Of a stretch of 64,000 nt of DNA, positions 46,569 to 53,619 are shown piece after piece. The notes beneath the pieces were generated by a model. It was not told where the DNA came from. It was given only the letters and a program-made list of their open reading frames with translations, and did no database searches. Source of the stretch: Streptomyces sp. NBC_00490 (GTDB taxonomy: Bacteria > Actinomycetota > Actinomycetes > Streptomycetales > Streptomycetaceae); NCBI RefSeq assembly GCF_036013645.1, contig NZ_CP107869.1, positions 1,798,001-1,862,000 on the forward strand, read 5' to 3'. Made by a program: the position numbers and the translations under genes. The first letter of the stretch is position 1. Every line of letters begins with the position of its first letter.

Positions 46569-46606
46569 CTGGAAAGGCCCCCGTCCGCGGACGGGGGCCT
46601 TTCCAG
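46569..46606. terminator. Perfect 38-bp palindrome, terminator of the M20 peptidase gene
   Basis: CTGGAAAGGCCCCCGTCCG (46569-46587) is followed directly by its exact complement (46588-46606), 19 bp arms without spacer. In RNA the tip opens to a tetraloop. It lies 16 bp after the peptidase stop and 47 bp before the next gene. Confidence 0.85.
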
Positions 46607-46652
46607 TGGAGATCGGCGGACACGTCCGGGACATCCGGCTGAGGATGACTCC

Positions 46653-47723
46653 ATGTCCCGCACCGAGCGCGTCATCGCCCACACCGACATCGCCACGTCC
46701 CTCGCACTCCTCAGCGACACCGAGCTCGAGGAGCTGGTGGAATCCGGGTCGCCGCTCGGCGCCGGGATCGGCGGACGTACGGCACGGGTCGAGGTGGACG
46801 GCAGACAGGTCTTCGTGAAGCGGGTGCCGCTGACCGACCTCGAACTGCGGCCGGAGAACGTCCGGTCCACGGCGAACCTCTTCGCCGTGCCGCCCTACCT
46901 CCACTACGGCATCGGGAATCCCGGCAGCCCGGGCCTGGGCGCGTGGCGGGAACTCGCCGTCCACACGATGACGACCAACTGGGTGCTGGCCGACCGCTTC
47001 TCAGGCTTCCCGCTGATGCACCACTGGCGGGTTCTGCCCGACACCTCGCAGCCCCTCCCCACCGAACTGGCGGACGTGGAGCGGGCCGTGGCCTACTGGG
47101 GCGGCGGCCCCGGGGTGCGTGAGCGCATCGAGGGCAGGCGCACGGCGTCCGCGAGCCTGGCACTGTTCCTGGAGTACGTCCCGCACACCCTCCACGACTG
47201 GTTCGACGCCCAGTTGCGCACGGGCGACGCCGACGCCGCGTGCGTCTGGGTGGAACGGCAGCTCGGTGAGCTCACCGGATTCCTCGGCAGCAGCGAACTC
47301 CTGCACTTCGACGCCCACTTCCAGAACATCCTCACCGACGGCCGGCGGTTCTGTCTCACCGACTACGGGCTCTCCCTCTCCACCCGTTTCCGCCTCACCC
47401 GGCAGGAGCGCGCCTTCTTCGCACGGCATCGGCACTACGACCGCGACTACGCCACCAGACACCTGGTGATCTGGCTCGTCACCGCCCTCTACGGACATCG
47501 CGGGCGGGAGCGGGACGCCTTCATCCGCGCGTGGGCCGACGGGGTGCGGCCCGAGGGCGGGATCCCGCGGGCCGCGGCCGACATCATCACCCGTTTCGCC
47601 CGACCGACGACGGTGATGGACGACTTCGTCCGCCGGCTGTCCGAGGAGAGCAGGCTGACCGCCTATCCGGACGAGGCGCTGAACGCCGCCGCTCAGGCCG
47701 TCGGAATGCCTGCCTCCAGATAG
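46653..47723 (+). CDS. Kinase-like (phosphotransferase-fold) protein
   Basis: 356 residues with a degenerate protein-kinase/APH fold: an N-lobe lysine in RQVFVKRVPL, the catalytic loop LLHFDAHFQNILTD (HxDxHxxN), and the metal-binding Asp in CLTDYGLS. It resembles the 'protein kinase family' proteins of Streptomyces whose substrates are unknown; antibiotic phosphotransferase activity is possible but not indicated. No ribosome-binding site, probably leaderless. The final 31 bp overlap the convergent AAA-NUDIX gene. Confidence 0.8.
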   Translation: MSRTERVIAHTDIATSLALLSDTELEELVESGSPLGAGIGGRTARVEVDGRQVFVKRVPLTDLELRPENVRSTANLFAVPPYLHYGIGNPGSPGLGAWRELAVHTMTTNWVLADRFSGFPLMHHWRVLPDTSQPLPTELADVERAVAYWGGGPGVRERIEGRRTASASLALFLEYVPHTLHDWFDAQLRTGDADAACVWVERQLGELTGFLGSSELLHFDAHFQNILTDGRRFCLTDYGLSLSTRFRLTRQERAFFARHRHYDRDYATRHLVIWLVTALYGHRGRERDAFIRAWADGVRPEGGIPRAAADIITRFARPTTVMDDFVRRLSEESRLTAYPDEALNAAAQAVGMPASR

Positions 47724-48733
47724 AGCGCCGCCCCGCGTTCCCGGGCCCGCAGCGCCCACCGCAACCGCTCGTAGCGGACGGGCGGCAGCAGATCGGCGGC
47801 CTCCTGCTCGGTGACGAAGCGCCAGTCCCGCAGTTCGGGCCCGGGCAGCAGCACCCGGCCCGCCTGAGCGGAGTCGAGGCGGCCGCCGTCGAAGAGGAGG
47901 CGCAGTCCTCCGTAGCCGGGCGGCCGGGGCTGTTCCCAGTCGACGACGAGGAGCCGCGGCACCTCCTCCAGCCGTATCCCGGTCTCCTCGGCGACCTCAC
48001 GGATACCGGCCCGCGCGGGGGCCTCACCGGGTTCGACGACGCCGCCGGGGAACTCCCAGCCGGCCTTGTAGGTGGGGTCGACGAGCAGCACCCGGTCCTG
48101 CTCGTCGAAGAGGAGGACTCCGGCGGCGAGTGTCTCGGCGGTCGGTTCGGGGGTCTGCACGATGTCGCAGACGGGTACGGACCCGGATCCGACCGCCTCC
48201 GCGATACGGACGGCCGTCTCGTACGGGGTGAGGGCGCCGTTGTCGACGGGGTGGGCGTCGGCGGTCAGCCAGGAGGCGAGGGCGGTGCGGTACGGCTCGA
48301 TGTGGTCGTACGACCACTGCCGTGTCCGTATGGCGCCGTCGGGCAGGTCCGGCGGGATCTCCCGCCCGGCTATTCGCTCCCGCAGGATCGTTTCGGCCGG
48401 AGCGAGAAGCAGGTGCCGGACCGCGATCCGGCGGGCGGCGAGGCCACCGAAGATCTCATCGCGGTACTCCTGGCGCAGCAGGGTCATGGGGACCACGAGG
48501 GTCCCGCCGAGCTCGGCCAGCATGGCGGCGGCCGTGTCGATCACGAGACGTCGCCAGATCGGCAGGTCCTGGAAGTCGCCGACCTCGGCGAGGTGCTTGG
48601 GCGGGAGCAGGTGCGTCAGCGCTCCGCCGATGACCTCGGGGTCGAAGAGCGTGCTGTTCGGGATCAGTTCGATCAGTTCTCGTGCGGTGGTGGTCTTCCC
48701 CGCACCGAACGCACCGTTGATCCAGACGATCAC
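47693..48733 (-). CDS. Fusion of P-loop kinase-like domain and NUDIX hydrolase
   Basis: 346 residues from a GTG at 48733 with GAGGGGGAA upstream. Residues 1-175 form a small AAA/kinase-type P-loop domain (GAFGAGKTT at the N-terminus) of the TmrB/chloramphenicol-phosphotransferase-like kind. Residues about 200-346 form a NUDIX domain; the NUDIX box (GG then x5 E, x7 REVAEETG) is intact around residue 240. It could phosphorylate a small substrate and hydrolyse a related diphosphate, but this is inference. No signal peptide. Confidence 0.85.
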   Translation of the reverse strand: MIVWINGAFGAGKTTTARELIELIPNSTLFDPEVIGGALTHLLPPKHLAEVGDFQDLPIWRRLVIDTAAAMLAELGGTLVVPMTLLRQEYRDEIFGGLAARRIAVRHLLLAPAETILRERIAGREIPPDLPDGAIRTRQWSYDHIEPYRTALASWLTADAHPVDNGALTPYETAVRIAEAVGSGSVPVCDIVQTPEPTAETLAAGVLLFDEQDRVLLVDPTYKAGWEFPGGVVEPGEAPARAGIREVAEETGIRLEEVPRLLVVDWEQPRPPGYGGLRLLFDGGRLDSAQAGRVLLPGPELRDWRFVTEQEAADLLPPVRYERLRWALRARERGAALYLEAGIPTA

Positions 48734-48819
48734 GGTTCCCCCTCTTCTGTTGGCCCCCTGAGGCTTGCCCGCTTCACCCTGCCACGGAAACCAGCCCCAG
48801 TTGAGGGGGCGCATACGAC

Positions 48820-48856
48820 GGCGCCGGCACCCCCTGACGTGAGGGGCACCGGCGCC
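48820..48856. terminator. Imperfect hairpin terminator after the small secreted peptide gene
   Basis: GGCGCCGG pairs with CCGGCGCC and CCCC with GGGG, separated by a 2x2 internal mismatch, with a loop around 48835-48842. It lies just beyond the stop of the minus-strand peptide gene (48871). Confidence 0.6.
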
Positions 48857-48870
48857 TTGTTCGGTCGGCC

Positions 48871-49056
48871 TCAGCCGTTCTGTCCGAGAGCGGTGTCGTC
48901 GACGGAGAGGCTGTCGCTGGCGATCGTGTCGCCGAGCGTGCTGACGGTCTTGTCCAGGTCGGGCAGGTCCTCCCCGAGCGCGTGCGACGGGGTGACCGCG
49001 GCGACGACGAAACCGGTGGCCATGGTGGCGATGGCGAGCATGGTGCGCTTCTTCAT
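48871..49056 (-). CDS. Small secreted protein (61 residues), unknown
   Basis: MKKRTMLAIATMATGFVVAA is a clear signal peptide, with likely cleavage after PSHA (residue 26). The mature part is about 35 residues, acidic, without cysteine (GEDLPDLDKTVSTLGDTIAS). No family recognised; it is not a chaplin or rodlin. It lies just downstream of the HEAT/metzincin pair on the same strand but 132 bp away. Coding is supported by the signal peptide and codon pattern only. Confidence 0.6.
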   Translation of the reverse strand: MKKRTMLAIATMATGFVVAAVTPSHALGEDLPDLDKTVSTLGDTIASDSLSVDDTALGQNG

Positions 49057-49188
49057 GCCCTGATCAACGGCGCGGGCGACCCGGAGTCACGGGAACACCG
49101 ACGAAAGCGGCCGGCGGACGTAGGACAGACAGGGCCCGGGCCCGGCGCGCGGTGACGCCTGGCCCGGACACCCGTGCTCTGCCGGATC

Positions 49189-49785
49189 TCACTCCTCGCC
49201 GGGCATCTTTCCCGGCTTCGGCTGAATGCCGGAGTCCCCCATGCCCCGGTCGGCGCCCGGTCCCTCGCCGGGCATCAGGCCGGTCGTGGGGCCCTCACCG
49301 GGCATCAGCCCGCTGTCGGCCCGCTCTCCGGGCATCGTGCCCAGCGGCTGCTCACCGTTCGGCACGGGCTCGGCCGGCGCCGCCTGCGGGGCGAGGGAGG
49401 CCTGCTGAATACGGTCGGCCAGCTCCGGCGGCGGGTCCGCCGGGACGGCTGCCAGAGCCACCTTGCGCACGCCGGGGTCGTCGTCCGCGACCAGGTCGGA
49501 GAGGACCGCGGCGGCGGACTCCGGCGGCAGACTCGCCGCGGCACTGGCCGCCGCCACGCGCAGCGTCGGGTCCTCGCTGCGGGCGGCCGTGGTCACCACG
49601 TCCTGCCCGGTGTCGCCCGCCAGCTGCCCGGCCGCGTAGGCCGCCTTGGCCGCGAGCAGCGGGTCGTCGCCCGCGACCAGCCTGCGCAGATGGGGCAGGC
49701 TGTCGGTGCCCAGCCGGGCGGCGGCCGTGTAGTCCGGCTCCTCGGGATCGAGGACTTTGCGCACATCACGCATCGATACGCTCAC
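49189..49785 (-). CDS. HEAT-repeat protein with C-terminal MPGE repeats
   Basis: 198 residues from a GTG with AGGAGG 6 nt upstream, 9 bp after the metalloprotease stop, so co-transcribed. Residues about 1-125 form Ala-rich HEAT-like helices (AAKAAYAAGQLAG, RVAAASAAASLPPE, GVRKVALAAVPAD). The C-terminal 60 residues are low complexity with four MPGE motifs separated by Gly/Asp/Ser. HEAT proteins mediate protein-protein contact; the MPGE tail may be a flexible binding or processing region. No signal peptide. Confidence 0.75.
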   Translation of the reverse strand: MSVSMRDVRKVLDPEEPDYTAAARLGTDSLPHLRRLVAGDDPLLAAKAAYAAGQLAGDTGQDVVTTAARSEDPTLRVAAASAAASLPPESAAAVLSDLVADDDPGVRKVALAAVPADPPPELADRIQQASLAPQAAPAEPVPNGEQPLGTMPGERADSGLMPGEGPTTGLMPGEGPGADRGMGDSGIQPKPGKMPGEE

Positions 49786-49794
49786 CGAAGCCTC

Positions 49795-51099
49795 CTAGAT
49801 GTCCTGGGTCCGAGGACTGTCGAGCATGGTCTTCACCTCGTCCGAGACCAGGTCGGGCGGCGGGTTCGTGATGTTGGCCGTCCCGTTGCCCGTCATCAGG
49901 CGATTGTTGTCGTTCACGTGCCGCAGGCCCAGGACGTGCCCGATCTCATGGCCCAGTGTCCACTGTGTCGCGCCCTGGGCCACGACGGCACCCGGGCGGT
50001 CGGCGGGGTGGGCCGCGCAGCCGTTGAACGGCGGAACCGTCGACCGTACGAAATAGGCGACGACGTCGTTGGGGCCCGCGTTGTCGCGATGGGCGAAGAG
50101 CTGGTTCTGCTCGGCCGTCGTCTGTCCGCTCACGCACTGCCCGACGTCGATGTCGTTGAGGGCCGGCAGGTTCAGGCTCTCGGTCGACGCCAGTTCTACG
50201 GCGACACCCGCGGTCGCGTACACCTCCCTCATGCGCGCCACGGCATCGGCGACGGACACGTTCGGAGTGGTGAGGACCTTGGCGTGCAGCCGCACGGTCG
50301 GGACCTGGGTCCACCACTTGTGCCACATCGCGCTGTCGGTGCCGGCGACGAACGTGTCGATCCGGTTCGGCCCCCACGAGACGGCCGCGGGCGCGCTGGT
50401 CAGCACACCGCCGAGGCTCTCCCAGCCGGACCAGCCGTTCTGGAACCACTTGTGCCACATCGCCGAGTCGGTGCCCGCCACGAAGACGTCGAGCCGCCCG
50501 GACGCCCAACTCGCCACCGCCGGGGCGGAGGTGAGGACGCCGCCCAGGTTCTCCCAGTTCGACCAGCCGTTCTGGAACCACTTGTGCCACAGGGCCGCGT
50601 CGGTGCCGGCGCCGAAGACGTCGATACGGCCATTGCCCCAGGAGACCGCCGCGGGCGCACTGGTGAGGACACCGCCCAGACTCTCCCAGCCGGACCAGCC
50701 GTTCTGGAACCACTTGTGCCACAGCGCGGAGTCCGTCCCCCGGACGAAGACGTCGAGCCGCCCGGACGCCCAACTCGCCACCGTGGGCCCGGAGGTGAGG
50801 ACACCGCCCAGACTCTCCCAGCCCGACCAGCCGTTCTGGAACCACTTGTGCCACAGCGCGGAGTCCGTCCCCCGCGCGAAGACATCGATACGGCCGTTCC
50901 CCCAGGAGGCCGCCGCGGGCTCCGAGGTGAGGATGCCCCCGAGGCTCTCCCAGTTCGACCAGCCGTTCTGATACCACTTGTGCCACAGCGCGGAGTCCGT
51001 CCCGCGCACGAACGTGTCCAGCCGCCCCGAGGTCCAGGACGACACACCGGGGCCGCTCGTCAGCGTGCCCCCGAGACTCTCCCAGCCCAGCCACGTCAT
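49795..51099 (-). CDS. Metzincin metalloprotease with six 44-residue propeller-like repeats
   Basis: 434 residues from ATG 51099 with GAAGGGGGAA upstream. Residues 6-267 are six repeats of 44 residues, each like [33 protein letters not shown], the kind found in PLL/tectonin-like beta-propeller lectins. Residues about 270-434 form a zinc protease of the matrixin/metzincin type: [14 protein letters not shown] (HExxHxxGxxH) and a Met-turn in RLMTGN. There is no signal peptide, propeptide or Tat motif. That is odd for a protease with a lectin-like domain. The HEAT gene follows 9 bp downstream. Confidence 0.82.
   Translation of the reverse strand: MTWLGWESLGGTLTSGPGVSSWTSGRLDTFVRGTDSALWHKWYQNGWSNWESLGGILTSEPAAASWGNGRIDVFARGTDSALWHKWFQNGWSGWESLGGVLTSGPTVASWASGRLDVFVRGTDSALWHKWFQNGWSGWESLGGVLTSAPAAVSWGNGRIDVFGAGTDAALWHKWFQNGWSNWENLGGVLTSAPAVASWASGRLDVFVAGTDSAMWHKWFQNGWSGWESLGGVLTSAPAAVSWGPNRIDTFVAGTDSAMWHKWWTQVPTVRLHAKVLTTPNVSVADAVARMREVYATAGVAVELASTESLNLPALNDIDVGQCVSGQTTAEQNQLFAHRDNAGPNDVVAYFVRSTVPPFNGCAAHPADRPGAVVAQGATQWTLGHEIGHVLGLRHVNDNNRLMTGNGTANITNPPPDLVSDEVKTMLDSPRTQDI
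50299..51084 (-). repeat. Six 132-bp coding repeats in the metzincin gene
   Basis: The repeat units encode the six 44-residue propeller-like blades. They are nearly identical at DNA level in several blocks, for example the LWHKW-encoding stretch. High similarity points to recent duplication or gene conversion. Confidence 0.85.
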
Positions 51100-51420
51100 G
51101 GCATTCCCCCTTCAGCCGCGGAACGCTTTCGCGGAAGGCCCATGACGCTACTCGCCCGGCTTACGGCGGCTAAGCAGGAAATCGGGCCATAAACAGGGTG
51201 ATCAGCCATGTTCTGTGGGAAACCGGGATATGCCAGGGATACCCACAGGAGGGCGCGGGGTGTGCCACCGGCTCCCTGCCGCAGGCACACAACGGCCCAA
51301 CCGGAACTGGATGTTGGCCGAAACCGGGCAACCGGCGGCCTGTTGAACGCGCTCGGCGGCTGGACCCGACGGCCGTCCGTCAGGTCCAGCCGCCGAGTGA
51401 ACGTTCCTGCCGAGGACCGG
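51100..51420. other. Gene-free region between the metzincin gene and the ROK kinase gene
   Basis: 321 bp with no supported gene. It contains the putative metzincin promoter side (51100-51300, no clear -35/-10) and the ROK terminator (51352-51397). Short open frames here have no ribosome-binding site or family. Confidence 0.6.
51352..51397. terminator. Hairpin terminator after the ROK kinase gene
   Basis: CTCGGCGGCTGGACC (51352-51366) pairs perfectly with 51383-51397 over 15 bp; the 16-nt loop has its own short GACGG/CCGTC pairing. It lies 24 bp beyond the ROK stop. Confidence 0.85.
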
Positions 51421-52368
51421 TCAGACCGGAGCCACGTCCGCGCGCTTCGCGAGCGCGGCCGCCGCCGCACCCACCAGACCCGCGTCGGTGCCCATCTGGG
51501 CCGGCGTGACCACCAGACGCTGCACGAAGGACAAGGTGGCGTACTCGGTCAGGGCCTTGCGCAGCGGCGTGAAGAGAACGTCGCCCGCCTTGCCGACACC
51601 GCCGCCGATCACCGCGATGTCGATCTCGACGAGAGTCGCGGTGGCGGCGATACCGGCGGCGAGGGCCTGCGCGGCCCGCTCGAAGGACGCCACGGCGACC
51701 GGGTCGCCGGCCCGGGCGGCGGAGGCCACCGCCGCCGCGGAGGTGTCGCCGTCGGGGCCTGGACGCCAGCCGTTCTCGACGGCCCGGCGGGCGATGTTCG
51801 GGCCGCTGGCGATGCGCTCCACACAGCCGCGCGAACCGCACGCGCACGGGTCACCGTCGATGTCCACGCTGATGTGGCCGATGTGACCGGCGTTGCCCGT
51901 CGGACCCGGGTGCAGACGCCCGCCCAGGACCAGACCGCCGCCGACGCCCGTCGAGACGACCATGCACAGCGCGTTGTCGTGGCCGCGCGCCGCGCCCTGC
52001 CAGTGCTCGGCCGCGGTGATCGCCACACCGTCGCCGATCAGCTCGACGGGCAGTCCGCCGGTCGCCTCCCGGACCCGCCGGACCAGCGGATAGTCGCGCC
52101 AGCCCGGCACGTTCACCGGACTCACGGTGCCCGCGGAGGCGTCCACGGGTCCCGCGCTGCCGATGCCGAGGGCGGAGACGCTTCCCCACAGCGGCGACGC
52201 GGTGAGCTCACCGAGCACCTCCTCGACGGCCCCCATCACGGTCTCGCCGTCCTCCTTGGCGGGCGTGGCGCGCTGGGCTCGCACCAGGATCCGGCCCTGG
52301 TCGTCGACCAGCGCTCCGGCGATCTTGGTGCCGCCGATGTCGAGCGCGGCCACGAGGTCGGTGTGCAT
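51421..52368 (-). CDS. ROK-family sugar kinase (glucokinase-like)
   Basis: 315 residues. ATP-binding ALDIGGTKIAGALVD at the N-terminus, the ROK signature near STGVGGGLVLGGRL, and the zinc-binding CACGSRGCVE. No N-terminal helix-turn-helix, so it is an enzyme (glucose, N-acetylglucosamine, fructose or mannose kinase) rather than a repressor. It is divergent from a LacI regulator, across a perfect 12-bp palindrome. The glucokinase of Streptomyces central metabolism is usually another gene, so a dedicated sugar kinase is likely. Confidence 0.88.
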   Translation of the reverse strand: MHTDLVAALDIGGTKIAGALVDDQGRILVRAQRATPAKEDGETVMGAVEEVLGELTASPLWGSVSALGIGSAGPVDASAGTVSPVNVPGWRDYPLVRRVREATGGLPVELIGDGVAITAAEHWQGAARGHDNALCMVVSTGVGGGLVLGGRLHPGPTGNAGHIGHISVDIDGDPCACGSRGCVERIASGPNIARRAVENGWRPGPDGDTSAAAVASAARAGDPVAVASFERAAQALAAGIAATATLVEIDIAVIGGGVGKAGDVLFTPLRKALTEYATLSFVQRLVVTPAQMGTDAGLVGAAAAALAKRADVAPV

Positions 52369-52466
52369 CAGTGTGTGATCTCCCGGTCAACCATGAGCAG
52401 GTGTGGGCCGATCCCGGGGTGGGGGCACGGAACCGGAGATTGCGGTGGACAGTGTCCCCTGCATCT

Positions 52467-52478
52467 GACAACGTTGTC
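52467..52478. promoter_or_regulatory. LacI-type operator between ROK and LacI genes
   Basis: GACAACGTTGTC is a perfect 12-bp palindrome with central CG, typical of LacI/GalR operators. It lies 99 bp upstream of the ROK start and 85 bp upstream of the LacI start, so it could control both. Confidence 0.65.
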
Positions 52479-52562
52479 CAGGCTCTATGCTCGACGCCAC
52501 ATCCTCATACAAAATCATGGACGCCGCACCTTTCTCGGACGACAGGAACAGGACGCCGCATC

Positions 52563-53612
52563 GTGCCCGACTCCACCCGCCGCGCAGACCGTCTCTCCAC
52601 CTCGCGTTACGGCAACCGTCCGACGATGAAGGACGTGGCCGCGCGCGCCGGGGTCGGGCTCAAGACGGTCTCCCGTGTGGTCAACGGTGAACCGGGCGTC
52701 ACACCGGAGACCGAGCGCCGGGTCCAGGAGGCCATCGACGCGCTCGGCTTCCGCCGCAACGACAGCGCGCGGGTGCTGCGCAAGGGCAGCACCGCCAGCA
52801 TCGGACTGGTCCTGGAGGACCTCGCGGACCCCTTCTACGGTCCGCTGAGCCGTTCCGTCGAGGAAGTGGCCCGCGCCCACGGCGCCCTGCTGATCAACGG
52901 CTCCAGCGCGGAGGACCCGGACCGGGAGCAGGAGTTGGTCCTGGCGCTCTGCGCGCGGCGCGTGGACGGGCTGGTGGTCATCCCGGCCGGGGACGACCAC
53001 CGGTATCTGGAGCCCGAGCTGAAGGCGGGCGTCGCCACGGTGTTCGTGGACCGTCCGGCCGGACAGATCGACGCCGACGTCGTCCTCTCCGACAACTTCG
53101 GCGGCGCCCGCGACGGCGTCGCCCACCTCATCGCCCACGGGCACCGCCGGATCGGCTTCATCGGCGACATGCCCCGCATCCACACCGCCGCCGAGCGGCT
53201 GCGCGGCTACCGGGCCGCCATGGAGGACGCGGGCATACCGGTCGAGGACGCCTGGATGTCCCTCGGCGTCACGGACCCCGAGCGGGTGCGCCGGGCGGCC
53301 GAGCAGATGCTCTCCGGACCGACGCCGGTCACCGCGGTCTTCGCGGGCAACAACCGGGTGACGGTCACCGTGATCCGCGTCCTCGCCGAACATCCGCGCC
53401 GCGTCGCCCTGGTCGGCTTCGACGACATCGAGCTCGCCGACCTGCTCCAGCCGGGCGTCACCGTCGTGGCCCAGGACGCGGCGGCCCTCGGCCGCACCGC
53501 CGCCGAACGCCTCTTCCGCCAGCTCGACGGCACCCTGCTCGTCCCGGAACGCATCGAACTACCCACCCGCCTGATCACCCGCGGCTCAGGCGAACTGCCG
53601 CCGGCGGACTGA
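52563..53612 (+). CDS. LacI-family transcriptional regulator
   Basis: 349 residues from GTG 52563. The helix-turn-helix (MKDVAARAGVGLKTVSRVVNG, residues 22-42; 20 bases short of the start) and hinge helix (ARVLRKGSTASIGLV) are typical. Effector domain of the periplasmic-binding-protein type follows. It is divergent from the ROK sugar kinase and probably represses it and itself through GACAACGTTGTC at 52467-52478. The effector is likely the sugar or sugar phosphate of that pathway. Confidence 0.9.
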   Translation: MPDSTRRADRLSTSRYGNRPTMKDVAARAGVGLKTVSRVVNGEPGVTPETERRVQEAIDALGFRRNDSARVLRKGSTASIGLVLEDLADPFYGPLSRSVEEVARAHGALLINGSSAEDPDREQELVLALCARRVDGLVVIPAGDDHRYLEPELKAGVATVFVDRPAGQIDADVVLSDNFGGARDGVAHLIAHGHRRIGFIGDMPRIHTAAERLRGYRAAMEDAGIPVEDAWMSLGVTDPERVRRAAEQMLSGPTPVTAVFAGNNRVTVTVIRVLAEHPRRVALVGFDDIELADLLQPGVTVVAQDAAALGRTAAERLFRQLDGTLLVPERIELPTRLITRGSGELPPAD

Positions 53613-53619
53613 GCGGCCG

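Noticed and set aside
49174..51192. Long plus-strand open frame of 672 codons
   Set aside because: Antisense of the metzincin/HEAT genes, created by high GC content and repeat structure; the minus strand shows the protease and HEAT families.
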